From Granulosicoccus sp036478565 (GTDB lineage: Bacteria > Pseudomonadota > Gammaproteobacteria > Granulosicoccales > Granulosicoccaceae): a DNA stretch of 64,000 nt. Shown piece by piece: positions 34,226-42,945 of the stretch. Where the stretch lies: NCBI GenBank assembly GCA_965224525.1, contig OZ245050.1, forward strand, positions 4,774,001 through 4,838,000, in the 5' to 3' direction. Under the pieces are notes generated by a model. The model had not been told where the DNA came from, ran no database searches, and worked only from the letters and a program-made list of their open reading frames with translations. Positions within the stretch are counted from its first letter, which is position 1. The number at the start of each line of letters is the position of its first letter. The position numbers and the translations under genes are program-made.

Positions 34226-34446
34226 GACACCCATAAACCTGGATATCCCTTGTCGTTTATTTGGACATCCGTAAAACGTGTGTTTCAGACCCCCACAAAC
34301 TGATTGCCATTGCAGATATTCCGTCGAATCATGGGTGGCCAGAACCTTATGGAGGGTCGTGAAATTTGTGGGTGTCTTAAATGTATGTTGTGCCAGATTA
34401 ATCCTGGGTGTCAGAGATTTCCCTGACGCGGGGTTTTATGGGTGTC
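34226..34446. repeat. Cluster of GGGTGTC elements upstream of glyQ
   Basis: Three direct copies of GGGTGTC lie at 34370-34376, 34406-34412 and 34440-34446, spaced 36 and 34 bases; the first and third extend to TGGGTGTCTTAA. An inverted copy (GACACCC) lies at 34226-34232 and a degenerate one (GACCCCC) at 34288-34294. The last copy ends 41 bases before the glyQ ATG. Confidence 0.6.
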
Positions 34447-34486
34447 TTAATTCAGTACACTGGCGGATTTTCGGGGACTTGGTGCG

Positions 34487-35425
34487 ATGGTTGAGGTGGT
34501 GGGGCAGCATGATGTCCAAACCTTTCAGGGCATGATATCGATGCTGCAGGAATACTGGGCGGCGCAGGGCTGCATCGTGCAGCAGTCCTATGACATGGAA
34601 ATGGGTGCTGGCACCTTCCACCCGTCGACCTTTCTGCGGGCGATCGGGCCGGAGCCGTGGAATGCCTGCCACATTCAGGCGTCACGACGACCGACTGATG
34701 GCCGTTACGGGGATAACCCGAATCGTCTGCAGCACTATTACCAGTTTCAGGTGGTGATGAAACCTTCGCCACCTGCCATGCAGGATCTTTATCTGGGCTC
34801 TCTGCGGGCGCTCGGTTTTGACCTGTTGGAGCACGACATCCGATTTGTCGAGGACAATTGGGAGTCGCCAACCCTGGGTGCCTGGGGCCTTGGCTGGGAA
34901 GTATGGCTCAATGGCATGGAGGTCACCCAGTACACCTACTTCCAGCAATGTGGCGGTATCAGTTGCAGCCCGGTGCTGGGTGAACTGGCTTACGGTATCG
35001 AACGTCTGGCCATGTATATCCAGCAAGTGGAGAGTATCTTTGACCTAATCTGGGGGCATACAGCCAGCGGCCCGATAACCTACGGCGATATGTTTCACCA
35101 GAACGAGGTCGAGCAATCGGCCTATAACTTTGAGCACGCTGATATCGATGCCTTGTTCAGTACTTTCGATCAATGTGAAAAAGATTGCCGCAAGCTATGT
35201 GAACACCAGCTACCCATGCCAGCGCATGAGCAGGTGCTAAGCGCCTCGCATGCATTCAACCTGCTCGATGCGCGGCACGCCATTTCGGTAACCGAACGTC
35301 AGCGCTATATTTTGCGGGTTCGTACACTGTCACGGCAGGTGGCTGAAGCCTGGTTGCAGAAGCGCGAGTCACTTGGCTTCCCATTGCTTGTCGATACGGC
35401 AACTGGAGCTCAAGCGAATGGCTGA
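34487..35425 (+). CDS. glyQ: Glycine-tRNA ligase alpha subunit
   Basis: The product has 312 residues, close to the 303 of E. coli; the extra residues are at the two ends. The class II catalytic core is intact: FQGMISMLQEYWAAQGCIVQ, YDMEMGAGTFHPSTFLRAIG, SRRPTDGRYGDNPNRLQHYY, VTQYTYFQQCGG and YGIERLAMYIQ. It forms an alpha2-beta2 enzyme with GlyS. The reading frame overlaps glyS by eight bases, so the subunits are co-translated. Confidence 0.98.
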   Translation: MVEVVGQHDVQTFQGMISMLQEYWAAQGCIVQQSYDMEMGAGTFHPSTFLRAIGPEPWNACHIQASRRPTDGRYGDNPNRLQHYYQFQVVMKPSPPAMQDLYLGSLRALGFDLLEHDIRFVEDNWESPTLGAWGLGWEVWLNGMEVTQYTYFQQCGGISCSPVLGELAYGIERLAMYIQQVESIFDLIWGHTASGPITYGDMFHQNEVEQSAYNFEHADIDALFSTFDQCEKDCRKLCEHQLPMPAHEQVLSASHAFNLLDARHAISVTERQRYILRVRTLSRQVAEAWLQKRESLGFPLLVDTATGAQANG

Positions 35426-37514
35426 TCTGTTGATAGAAATAGGCGCTGAAGATTTGCCCGCCGCCTCGCTGTTGCCGATGGCACAGCATCTCGGTGCGGC
35501 ACTGCATGAAGTGCTACAAGCGGCAGGTCTTGCTGATACAGCGCCTCGCATCTATGCCACGCCAAGACGTATTGCTGCTCTTTGGCCAGGTGTGGGTGAG
35601 CGGCAGGCAGATCAGCTCGTCGAGCGCCGCGGTCCGGCGGTTGCCGCTGCCTACAAAGACGGTGAGCCTTCAAAAGCACTGATGGGTTTTTTAAAGTCTG
35701 CCGGTGCCAGAGTGGACGAGCTATCCACGGTATCAACACCCAAAGGCGAGTGGGTCACGCTGTCGCAAACCAAAGCCGGTCGGCTGCTTGCTGATGTGGT
35801 TGCCGATACCATGCCGGGCTTGATCAAGAGCATGCCAATGCCAAAACGCATGCGCTGGGGTGGAGATTCGCATGAGTTCTTACGACCGGTCACCTGGTTG
35901 CTGGTCTTGCACGGCGAACAGGTGCTACCTCTGAAATTGCTTGGCATGCGCGCAGGCAACAGTACTATCGGGCATCGGTTCCATGCGCCAGATCCAATCG
36001 AATTGAAGCAGGCGGCTGACTATGAAGCAGTACTTGAGGCCTCCTATGTCATGGTCGACTTTGCCAAACGTCGGCAACGCATAGCCGAGCAGGTGAAAGC
36101 GGAAGCCAGGCGCATTGGTGGTCAGGCGGTGATGGGTGACGAATTACTCGATGAAGTCACTGGGCTGGTTGAATGGCCGGTCGCCTTGTCAGGCAGTTTC
36201 GATGCAGAGTTTCTGGAGATTCCCAAGGAAGCTTTGATACAAACCATGCAAGAAAACCAGCGCTATTTTGCTTTGCTGGACAAGGCCGGCGAACTGATGC
36301 CTGCCTTTATAACTGTTGCCAATATCGAGTCGAGTAATCCGGCCACCATTGTTGATGGTAACGAGCGCGTCATCCGACCGCGCTTTGCAGATACCATGTT
36401 TTTCTGGCAGCAGGATAAAAAACTCAGGCTGGAGGCGCGCCGTACAGAGCTGAACCGGTTGCTGTTTCAGGAAAAGCTGGGCAGTACTGGGGACAAAGTT
36501 GAACGCCTTGCATCTCTGGTTGCCTGGCTTGCGCCAAAACTTGATGCCGATATCACTGATAGTGTGCAAGCCGCGCAATTGTGCAAATGCGATCTAGTGT
36601 CAGAGATAGTCAAAGAGCTGCCAAAGATGCAAGGCATCGCAGGCCGCTACTATGCACAGCGCGATGGCTATAACGAGTCAATCTCTCACGCAATGGAAGA
36701 ACACTATTATCCGAAGCAGGCGGGTGGCACTCTTCCACAGGGTCGTGTTTCCCAAACCTTGTCGATAGCCGACAAGATGGACACGCTGACGGGCATTTAT
36801 GGTCAGGGGCTGGTACCAAGCAGCACGCGCGACCCGTTCGGTTTGCGACGGATCGCTTTGGGTGTTTTGAGAATCATTATCGAGGGCTCTCATGATGTAG
36901 ACCTTGCCGAACTGCTCGAGGAGTCTGTACAGACATACAAAGCACAGCAGGTTGAACTGAGCCAGCAGGGCATTATCGACTACGTTACCGAACGTCTGCG
37001 CGGCTACTTGCTTGAGCAGGGGTATGCGGTCGATGCCATTGATGCGGTACTTGCGAAGTCGTTGACCAGGCCGGTCGACATCATGGCGCGGCTTGAAGCC
37101 ATCAATGAGTTCAGGACAAGTGATGCTGCGCAGTCGTTGGCTGCCGCCAGTAAGCGTATTGGAAATTTACTGAAAAAATTTACCGGCGATGTGTCCGGGA
37201 CTATCAATGCGGAACTGCTAAACGATCCTGCAGAACAAGCACTTGCTGCGCAGCTGGCAACACTGCAGGGTGAAGTCGAGCAGCCACTGGCAAAGCGCAA
37301 TTATGCAGAAGCGATGACATTGATGGCCCGACTGAAGGAGCCGGTGGATGCATTCTTTGAATCAGTTATGGTTATGACCGATGATACAGCGTTGCGCGAC
37401 AATCGGCTGGCCATGCTGAAGCAGCTTGATGATCTTTGCTGTTACACGGCAGAGCTCTCACGGCTTACACCTCCGGTCGCTGAATCGCCAGATGTAAAGC
37501 AACAACCGAGTTAA
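35418..37514 (+). CDS. glyS: Glycine-tRNA ligase beta subunit
   Basis: The product has 698 residues from the ATG at 35418 (GGAG upstream); E. coli GlyS has 689. An upstream in-frame start at 35373 lies inside glyQ and is rejected, since MADLLIEIGAEDLPA is the usual N-terminus. Further blocks: PKRMRWGGDSHEFLRPVTWL, IPKEALIQTMQENQRYFALL, RFADTMFFWQQDKK, IADKMDTLTGIYGQGLVPSSTRDPFGLRR split over about residues 450-480, and a DALR-like C-terminal tRNA-binding domain. Confidence 0.98.
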   Translation: MADLLIEIGAEDLPAASLLPMAQHLGAALHEVLQAAGLADTAPRIYATPRRIAALWPGVGERQADQLVERRGPAVAAAYKDGEPSKALMGFLKSAGARVDELSTVSTPKGEWVTLSQTKAGRLLADVVADTMPGLIKSMPMPKRMRWGGDSHEFLRPVTWLLVLHGEQVLPLKLLGMRAGNSTIGHRFHAPDPIELKQAADYEAVLEASYVMVDFAKRRQRIAEQVKAEARRIGGQAVMGDELLDEVTGLVEWPVALSGSFDAEFLEIPKEALIQTMQENQRYFALLDKAGELMPAFITVANIESSNPATIVDGNERVIRPRFADTMFFWQQDKKLRLEARRTELNRLLFQEKLGSTGDKVERLASLVAWLAPKLDADITDSVQAAQLCKCDLVSEIVKELPKMQGIAGRYYAQRDGYNESISHAMEEHYYPKQAGGTLPQGRVSQTLSIADKMDTLTGIYGQGLVPSSTRDPFGLRRIALGVLRIIIEGSHDVDLAELLEESVQTYKAQQVELSQQGIIDYVTERLRGYLLEQGYAVDAIDAVLAKSLTRPVDIMARLEAINEFRTSDAAQSLAAASKRIGNLLKKFTGDVSGTINAELLNDPAEQALAAQLATLQGEVEQPLAKRNYAEAMTLMARLKEPVDAFFESVMVMTDDTALRDNRLAMLKQLDDLCCYTAELSRLTPPVAESPDVKQQPS

Positions 37515-37542
37515 TGATGCAACCCAAAGGCCCTGGCACACT

Positions 37543-38094
37543 GTGAAACTTATCGTTCTTGATCGAGACGGGGTTATCAATGAGGATCGTGGTGAGCCTG
37601 TCGTGTCCACTGATGACTGGCAGCCCATTGCCGGTAGCCTGGAGGCTATTGCCCGGCTAACACAAGCTGGCTGGCAGGTGGCTATTGCGACCAACCAGTC
37701 TGGCATCGCGCAGGGGTTGCTCGATGTTGAAACCCTGCACGCCATACACCGTAAAATGCATGACATGGTTAATCAGGCAGGTGGCCGAATAGATGTTGTT
37801 GCCTTTTGCCCGCACAGTGATGCTGATGGATGTGATTGCCGAAAGCCAGCGCCAGGTATGCTCTACACCATCGGTGAGCGGCTCGATGTCGAATTGAGTC
37901 AAGTCGTGTTGGTTGGCGATTCGTTGCGTGACATGCAAGCGGCGATGGCTGCGGCGGCGCAACCTATCATGGTGCGAACGGGCAAGGGGCAGGCCACGCT
38001 GGATAACAACAAGGGGCTGGAACACATACCGGCGTTTGACGATTTGTCCAGTTGTGTCGATCACCTTCTAACGCCAGAAGAATCGGAGGAATAA
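37543..38094 (+). CDS. gmhB: D-glycero-beta-D-manno-heptose 1,7-bisphosphate 7-phosphatase
   Basis: The product has 183 residues from a GTG. It is an HAD-superfamily phosphatase that removes the 7-phosphate during synthesis of ADP-heptose for the lipopolysaccharide core. The nucleophile motif is VLDRDGVINED (Asp about 6 and 8), motif II IATNQSGIA, the structural zinc loop FCPHSDADGCDCRKP and motif IV LVGDSLRDM. The gene lies 28 bases after glyS and six bases before the acyltransferase gene, a cluster order frequent in gammaproteobacteria. Confidence 0.95.
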   Translation: MKLIVLDRDGVINEDRGEPVVSTDDWQPIAGSLEAIARLTQAGWQVAIATNQSGIAQGLLDVETLHAIHRKMHDMVNQAGGRIDVVAFCPHSDADGCDCRKPAPGMLYTIGERLDVELSQVVLVGDSLRDMQAAMAAAAQPIMVRTGKGQATLDNNKGLEHIPAFDDLSSCVDHLLTPEESEE

Positions 38095-38100
38095 CATTAC

Positions 38101-38934
38101 ATGAGTAACTCCGTGCCGGAAGCAAAACCTGAGGCAGTGCTTGACGCTGCGCCGATTTCATTTGCCTATCGGTGCTGGCTGTTTCTGCGAAGTCTGGTTT
38201 TCTGGGTCTGGCAAATCGTCTGGACCCTGACTATGGGCGTGCCGGTGGTGGTGCTGGGTATGTTTTCCTACAATCTGGGCTATCGCATGGGTGTCATTTG
38301 GAACCAGGGAAATGTCTATGGTCTGCGTGTGATTTGCGGTGTTCGCTGGAAGCTGGAGGGTGAAGAAAATATTCCTGCAAAGGCGGGCATCATGATGAGT
38401 AAGCATCAGTCAACCTGGGAGACTTATTTTTTCATGCTGGTGTTTCCCCGTGCTGCGTATGTGGCCAAACGATCATTGGCTTTGATACCCATTTTTGGCT
38501 GGGCATTAATTGTCCTGCGATTCATACTGATAGACAGAAAGTCCGGTGGTTCGGCAATTGCTCAGATGGTGGAGCAGGCACGCGAACGCAACGAGCATGG
38601 CATCTGGGTTCTAATTTTCCCCGAAGGTACCAGGCGCCCTGTTGGTAGCGAACCTGCCTATCGAATTGGCGGGGCGGTAGTGGCGGAGCGCACAGGCGCA
38701 GACATCACACCGGTTGCGCTGAACGCAGGTGAATTCTGGCCGCGCATGGGTTTCATTAAATGGCCTGGCGAAATTACCGTTAGCATCGGTCCACCTATAG
38801 TAAACGGTGGTCGTAAGGCAGAAGTGCTACTGGCTGAAGCAGAAGCCTGGATTGAAGGTCGTATGGCCGAGATAACTGTTAAGAATCGATTTCCCTACAA
38901 AGCGGGTGGCCCTTCGACAGGTAACGCAGGCTGA
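38101..38934 (+). CDS. plsC: 1-acyl-sn-glycerol-3-phosphate acyltransferase
   Basis: The product has 277 residues with an N-terminal membrane helix (about 24-60). It converts lysophosphatidic acid to phosphatidic acid at the inner membrane. Motif I is KHQSTWET, that is H-x4-E in place of the more common H-x4-D, which I have seen in many proteobacterial members; motif III is FPEGTRRP. A GGAGG lies before the ATG inside the end of gmhB. It closes the glyQS-gmhB-plsC unit. Confidence 0.92.
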   Translation: MSNSVPEAKPEAVLDAAPISFAYRCWLFLRSLVFWVWQIVWTLTMGVPVVVLGMFSYNLGYRMGVIWNQGNVYGLRVICGVRWKLEGEENIPAKAGIMMSKHQSTWETYFFMLVFPRAAYVAKRSLALIPIFGWALIVLRFILIDRKSGGSAIAQMVEQARERNEHGIWVLIFPEGTRRPVGSEPAYRIGGAVVAERTGADITPVALNAGEFWPRMGFIKWPGEITVSIGPPIVNGGRKAEVLLAEAEAWIEGRMAEITVKNRFPYKAGGPSTGNAG

Positions 38935-39011
38935 GGGCACCGACAGACAGCGGGAGTTGGTGATCGAAAAATATTTGCAAACAAGTATTTTTGCATGACC
39001 GCATTGACAAA

Positions 39012-39035
39012 CACGGTGCAGCTGGCTGCACCGTG
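39012..39035. terminator. Perfect 10-bp hairpin after plsC
   Basis: CACGGTGCAG and CTGCACCGTG form a perfect stem around CTGG. There is no T-run on either side, so it is a terminator or processing hairpin of uncertain type between the convergent plsC and lipoprotein genes. Confidence 0.5.
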
Positions 39036-39201
39036 CCAAGTCCCTTCACTAAAAGCTATCGGTTGCTCGATCCCCTCAACAATACCTAAGTTGTAGGACC
39101 AGGGATATAGTCATTGGATTTTCCAACGCATTTATCCCATGGGCAATGGCGTAAAGCATGGCCATTGATCGCGCATCTGTCACGCTTGACGACAGTCTCG
39201 C

Positions 39202-40035
39202 TTAAGGTAAAACCACCGACCACTTGGGCAAGTCATTACCCGCAATATCGCCTTCTACGCTATCACCAATATAGAAATACAACGGATCACCTTTATAGGC
39301 CCATTGAACAGTGTCATCATCACGAGTAATCAATGAATAGTCACTGTCGGCAACGGCTCCCATGTCTGCATAAACCGGTGGCCAGTTGTCTGCACATGCA
39401 TCATTGCAACTCGACTGTCCTTCAGTCGTGTCATCTTCAAAGGTGTACAGCGTCCGTCTTGAAAACTCGTTGCGCAAGCTGGGGTCACCTGCGGCTGTGA
39501 TTGTCGATCCGTTTGCAACCAGAGTTTCACCCAGGGAGGTGTCTGCACTGTCGAACGGGTCCGGGCGCGCAACATACCAGGCTTCGTTGACTGCATTGCC
39601 AGTGGTGTCAGTCGGATTTGCATCACCTTGATAGTAATAAAGTGGATAGCCCTTGAACATCCATTGGCTTGTGCCGTCTCCCCGGTCAAGGATGTCGTAC
39701 GGATCGTGGATGTCGGTGGTGGTCACCTCTGTAACCAGCGGTGGCCAGTTTTCTGCACAGGTATCGATGCAGGTGTTGGTTTTTTCCTCATCGGCTGGGC
39801 GTGTGTATAAAACACCCTGTGGCTCGCCGGCCACCAGAACCGTTCCGATATCGGTGTCGATTGTGTCAGAAGGAACCTGGTCATCATCCGGGACCAATTG
39901 GCTGTCGGTGGGGCCGCTGGTTGCCGGGCCGTCGTCGTTGTCATCATCGTCGCTGCTACTGCAGCTGGTGAGCAAGCCAGCGGCGCACATGAGTGCGAAA
40001 CCCAATTGCCAGTGACGGGGTTGTGTGTGTCGCAT
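39202..40035 (-). CDS. COG4315-type lipoprotein with repeated secreted domains
   Basis: The product has 277 residues. The signal sequence ends in GLLTSC, a good lipobox, followed by a poly-Asp/Ser linker. Two copies of the Lipoprotein_15/COG4315 unit follow (about 62-155 and 168-277): LYTRPADEEKTNTCIDTCAE with NWPP and QWMFKGYPLYYYQGD, then LYTFEDDTTEGQSSCNDACA with NWPP and QWAYKGDPLYFYIGD. Each unit has a Cys-x3-Cys pair. The function is unknown; such genes often sit near electron-transfer or extracytoplasmic sigma-factor genes. The palindrome at 40064-40081 lies in its promoter region. Confidence 0.9.
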   Translation of the reverse strand: MRHTQPRHWQLGFALMCAAGLLTSCSSSDDDDNDDGPATSGPTDSQLVPDDDQVPSDTIDTDIGTVLVAGEPQGVLYTRPADEEKTNTCIDTCAENWPPLVTEVTTTDIHDPYDILDRGDGTSQWMFKGYPLYYYQGDANPTDTTGNAVNEAWYVARPDPFDSADTSLGETLVANGSTITAAGDPSLRNEFSRRTLYTFEDDTTEGQSSCNDACADNWPPVYADMGAVADSDYSLITRDDDTVQWAYKGDPLYFYIGDSVEGDIAGNDLPKWSVVLP

Positions 40036-40063
40036 GCTGTATTTCTCTGGTTACAATATGAAT

Positions 40064-40081
40064 TGGGAATATATTCCTAAT
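40064..40081 (-). promoter_or_regulatory. Palindromic element, copy 2, upstream of the COG4315-type lipoprotein gene
   Basis: On the minus strand it reads ATTAGGAATATATTCCCA, identical to 13736-13753, with the perfect core GGAATATATTCC. It lies 29 to 46 bases before the lipoprotein ATG, so it would overlap or flank the promoter, a typical operator position. Confidence 0.55.
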
Positions 40082-40259
40082 CTATAAAAATATCTAGTCG
40101 TTTGTGCGGGTGCTTGACGATTTTTCGTCGAAATCGCACAGTGCTCGAAACTTCGCAGCGATTCTCCCACGAGTTTCCTCACAGCGGCACCAGTCAGATT
40201 GGAACGCCGGGGAGATAGATGGGGCCAGAAATGAACTGGCGGCGGCAGACACGGCTGGC

Positions 40260-41081
40260 TTACGCCGATTCCAACGACTCCACCGATGCAGGCAGCGGTA
40301 ACGGCAGCGAAAACAGCTGAATGGCATTGGCCGTAGTGGTGTCTGCAACAGTTTTAGCGTCTTCTTTACGCAGTTCGCTGATCGTGTGCCAAATATCAAC
40401 CAGGTAGGCCGGTTCGTTGCGTTGATTGTGGTGTCGAGCATCCGGTTGATCAGGTGCATCTGTTTCGAGCAGAATGGCCTCCAGTGGCAACTGGCTGACC
40501 AGTTCGCGTAAGCGGCGAGCACGATCAAATGTAACCGGACCTCCGAAACTCAGTTTATAGCCGAGATCGATCAAGCGCCGGGCCTGCTGCACGGAACCGC
40601 TGTAGCTGTGTATCAGGCCGCGATAGTGACCCGATGAGCGAATCATACGTATGACGTCTTCAACCGCTTTACGGGCATGGATCACAATAGGCAAATCGAA
40701 CTCACGAGCCAGCGCCAGTTGTGCGCTGAAAAGGCGTTGTTGATGGGCCTTGTCAGCGCCAGCAATCTGGTAGTCGAGTCCACACTCGCCTACGGCAACC
40801 GGCCGTTCGCGGCCCAGCCATTGGGCCAGCTCTTCAACATGTGTGTCCCTGTGTTCATCATGAAAACAGGGATGCAGCCCGTAGCAGGCGTATAAATCAG
40901 TTTGATCGGCGCAGACAGCCTTCACTCGCGGCCATAATCGCTGGCTGACAGAAGGGACCACTTGCGCAATTATATTGGCCTTGCGGGCGGCTGCCAGTAC
41001 ACTGGCGCGATCGCCTTTGAAGCGTTCATCGTCAGTGTGCACATGGACATCGATCAGGGCGGGTGAAGCTGCGTTAGACAT
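40260..41081 (-). CDS. TatD family metal-dependent hydrolase
   Basis: The product has 273 residues. It is an amidohydrolase-fold nuclease with the metal-site motifs DVHVHTDDERF (about 11-21), the Glu of VAVGECGLDY, PIVIHARKA, LIHSYSGS and the Asp of ILLETDAPD. TatD proteins are cytosolic DNases with roles in DNA repair or RNA quality control. The exact paralogue (TatD, YcfH or YjjV) is not clear; the ETDAPDQPDARHHNQ run suggests the YjjV-like group. Confidence 0.93.
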   Translation of the reverse strand: MSNAASPALIDVHVHTDDERFKGDRASVLAAARKANIIAQVVPSVSQRLWPRVKAVCADQTDLYACYGLHPCFHDEHRDTHVEELAQWLGRERPVAVGECGLDYQIAGADKAHQQRLFSAQLALAREFDLPIVIHARKAVEDVIRMIRSSGHYRGLIHSYSGSVQQARRLIDLGYKLSFGGPVTFDRARRLRELVSQLPLEAILLETDAPDQPDARHHNQRNEPAYLVDIWHTISELRKEDAKTVADTTTANAIQLFSLPLPLPASVESLESA

Positions 41082-41194
41082 TGTTGTCGGTACGGATTGG
41101 TCGATAGCGGCGATAATGGGCTAACCTAGCACAGCCACGGGCATGCACTACTTGCGTGTTCCCGGTGTGTAATAAACGTCAGGAGAGACAAAAC

Positions 41195-42061
41195 ATGCGG
41201 TGGAAACAAGGGCGACGTAGCACCAACGTAGAGGATCGGCGTGGTAGCGGCCCCGGCCGGCCCCGTATGCCTGGTGGTGGTGGCTTGAAGATTGGCGGTG
41301 GTGCCGGGATTATATTGTTACTACTTGGATTGTTCTTCGGACAAGACCTCACCAGCATGCTTAGTGGGTCTGCCGGTGGCAGCACACTGCCTCAACTGGC
41401 ACCTCCATCCAGTGGTCAGGTTCGTAACGATGATGAAGCTACGCAGTTCATCTCAACCGTTCTTGCCAGTACGGAAGATGTCTGGGGCAAGTTGTTTCGT
41501 GAGTCCGGGCAGCAATATCGACCGCCCAAACTTGTGGTATTTAGCGATGGTGTGAATTCTGCGTGTGGATACACCTCTGCTGCGGCAGGTCCTTTCTATT
41601 GTCCAGGCGATTATCAGGTCTATATTGATCTGGGTTTTTTCCGTGAGTTACAACGCATGGGTGCCGGTGGCGACTTTGCGCAAGCGTATGTGCTGGCGCA
41701 TGAAATCGGTCATCACGTGCAGAATCTGCTGGGTGTTTCGATGGCAGTACAAAAACGCCAACGCTCTGTGGGCAAGACTGCAGCCAATGAATTGTCAGTG
41801 CGAGCCGAGTTGCAGGCCGATTGTTACGCGGGTGTATGGGCGCATCATGCGCATAAGGATCAACAGCTTCTGGAGCCTGGCGATCTGGAAGAGGGCATGA
41901 ACGCGGCTGCAAAAATTGGCGATGACGTCATGATGCGCCGGGCGGGTGCGCGTGTTCGGCCGGAGGCGTTTACCCATGGTTCTGCCGAGCACCGTCAGAA
42001 ATGGCTCTACCAAGGGCTGAACTCCGGCGATGCTACAAGCTGTGACACATTCGCAAGCTAA
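41195..42061 (+). CDS. Neutral zinc metallopeptidase, YpfJ/KPN_02809 family
   Basis: The product has 288 residues from the ATG at 41195, with AGGAG upstream; an in-frame start at 41156 is not supported. A basic, Gly-rich N-terminus is followed by a membrane helix (about 36-52). The catalytic zinc motif VLAHEIGHHVQNLLG lies near residue 170, and ELQADCYAGVWAH supplies the third ligand. The family is common in proteobacteria and its substrate is unknown. It is followed 33 bases later by the P-loop ATPase gene. Confidence 0.93.
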   Translation: MRWKQGRRSTNVEDRRGSGPGRPRMPGGGGLKIGGGAGIILLLLGLFFGQDLTSMLSGSAGGSTLPQLAPPSSGQVRNDDEATQFISTVLASTEDVWGKLFRESGQQYRPPKLVVFSDGVNSACGYTSAAAGPFYCPGDYQVYIDLGFFRELQRMGAGGDFAQAYVLAHEIGHHVQNLLGVSMAVQKRQRSVGKTAANELSVRAELQADCYAGVWAHHAHKDQQLLEPGDLEEGMNAAAKIGDDVMMRRAGARVRPEAFTHGSAEHRQKWLYQGLNSGDATSCDTFAS

Positions 42062-42094
42062 GGCCACCATTCGATTGCTCGTTGGCGTAACGTT

Positions 42095-42940
42095 ATGAAA
42101 ATGTCTGCTTCAGCGTTTCTGGACTGGCCGGAAAAACGCGTGACTTTGATGGGGATGTCCGGCGTCGGCAAGACACGCCTGGCGAATATGTTGCGCGATG
42201 ATGACTGGTTTCACTATTCGGTGGACTATCGCATCGGCACGCGTTACCTGGATGAACCGATACTCGACAACATAAAACTGCAGGCTATGCAGGTGCCGTT
42301 CCTGCGGGATCTGTTGTTGAGTGACTCCATCTATATCAGCAATAACATCACGTTCGATAATCTGCAGCCGCTGTCGAGCTTTCTCGGCATGCTTGGAGAC
42401 CCCGACCACGGTGGGCTTGGCCTGGCCGAGTTCAAACGAAGGCAACAGTTGCATTTGACTGCCGAAATCGCAGCCATGCGTGATGTCACCGAATTTGTCG
42501 AAAAGGCTAAATCCATTTACGGCTACGATCACTTCCTCAATGATGCCAGTGGCAGCTTCTGTGAAATTGACGATGGCAGTGTTTTTGAGAAAGTGGCTGA
42601 GCACACGCTGCTGGTTTACATTGAGGCAAATGCAGACGACGAATTGTTTTTGATTGATCGTGCTGCGGCCAATCCAAAGCCGCTCTACTACCGCGAACCC
42701 TTTCTCGACGAACAACTCGCAACTTACTTTAGTAAAAACAAACTGGAGTATGTGGCGCAGATTGATCCGGCTGATTTTGTTCGTTGGGTTTTCCCTCGAC
42801 TGTTCCGTGCACGGGTGCCCCGCTATAAGGCTATTAGCAATGAGTACGGCTATGCCATCGCAGCTCGCGATGCGTTTGAAGTGGCGAATGCGGGCGAATT
42901 TATACAGTTGATTGCTGACACGCTACAAACACAGAGTTAA
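42095..42940 (+). CDS. P-loop ATPase of unknown function
   Basis: The product has 281 residues. A Walker A motif is clear near the start: LMGMSGVGKTRLANML (about 18-33). The rest (WFHYSVDYRIGTRYLDEPIL, GYDHFLNDASGSFCEIDD, EHTLLVYIEANADDE) recalls small-molecule or protein kinases of the shikimate/cytidylate kinase type, but I do not recognise a named family. Only five bases separate it from metA, so the two are probably co-transcribed and co-translated. Confidence 0.8.
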   Translation: MKMSASAFLDWPEKRVTLMGMSGVGKTRLANMLRDDDWFHYSVDYRIGTRYLDEPILDNIKLQAMQVPFLRDLLLSDSIYISNNITFDNLQPLSSFLGMLGDPDHGGLGLAEFKRRQQLHLTAEIAAMRDVTEFVEKAKSIYGYDHFLNDASGSFCEIDDGSVFEKVAEHTLLVYIEANADDELFLIDRAAANPKPLYYREPFLDEQLATYFSKNKLEYVAQIDPADFVRWVFPRLFRARVPRYKAISNEYGYAIAARDAFEVANAGEFIQLIADTLQTQS

Positions 42941-42945
42941 CGGTC

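Larger units (their letters stand above)
33971..34486. other. Divergent regulatory region between glnA and glyQ
   Basis: The region holds 516 bases with no supportable gene. The glnA side holds a sigma54 promoter and two NtrC sites; the glyQ side (34220-34450) holds a group of GGGTGTC elements in both orientations. Confidence 0.75.

Noticed and set aside
34370..34446. A small CRISPR array, because of the regular 34-36 base spacing
   Set aside because: The repeated part is only 7-12 bases, the intervening segments are not spacer-like, and no cas gene is present.
34187..34486. A T-box or glycine riboswitch in front of glyQ
   Set aside because: No T-box sequence or terminator pair is visible, and the group of GGGTGTC elements does not match the glycine riboswitch core; such leaders are also not expected for glyQS here.
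40094..40528. A minus-strand frame of 144 codons overlapping the TatD gene
   Set aside because: It is an other-frame translation of the tatD-like coding sequence.
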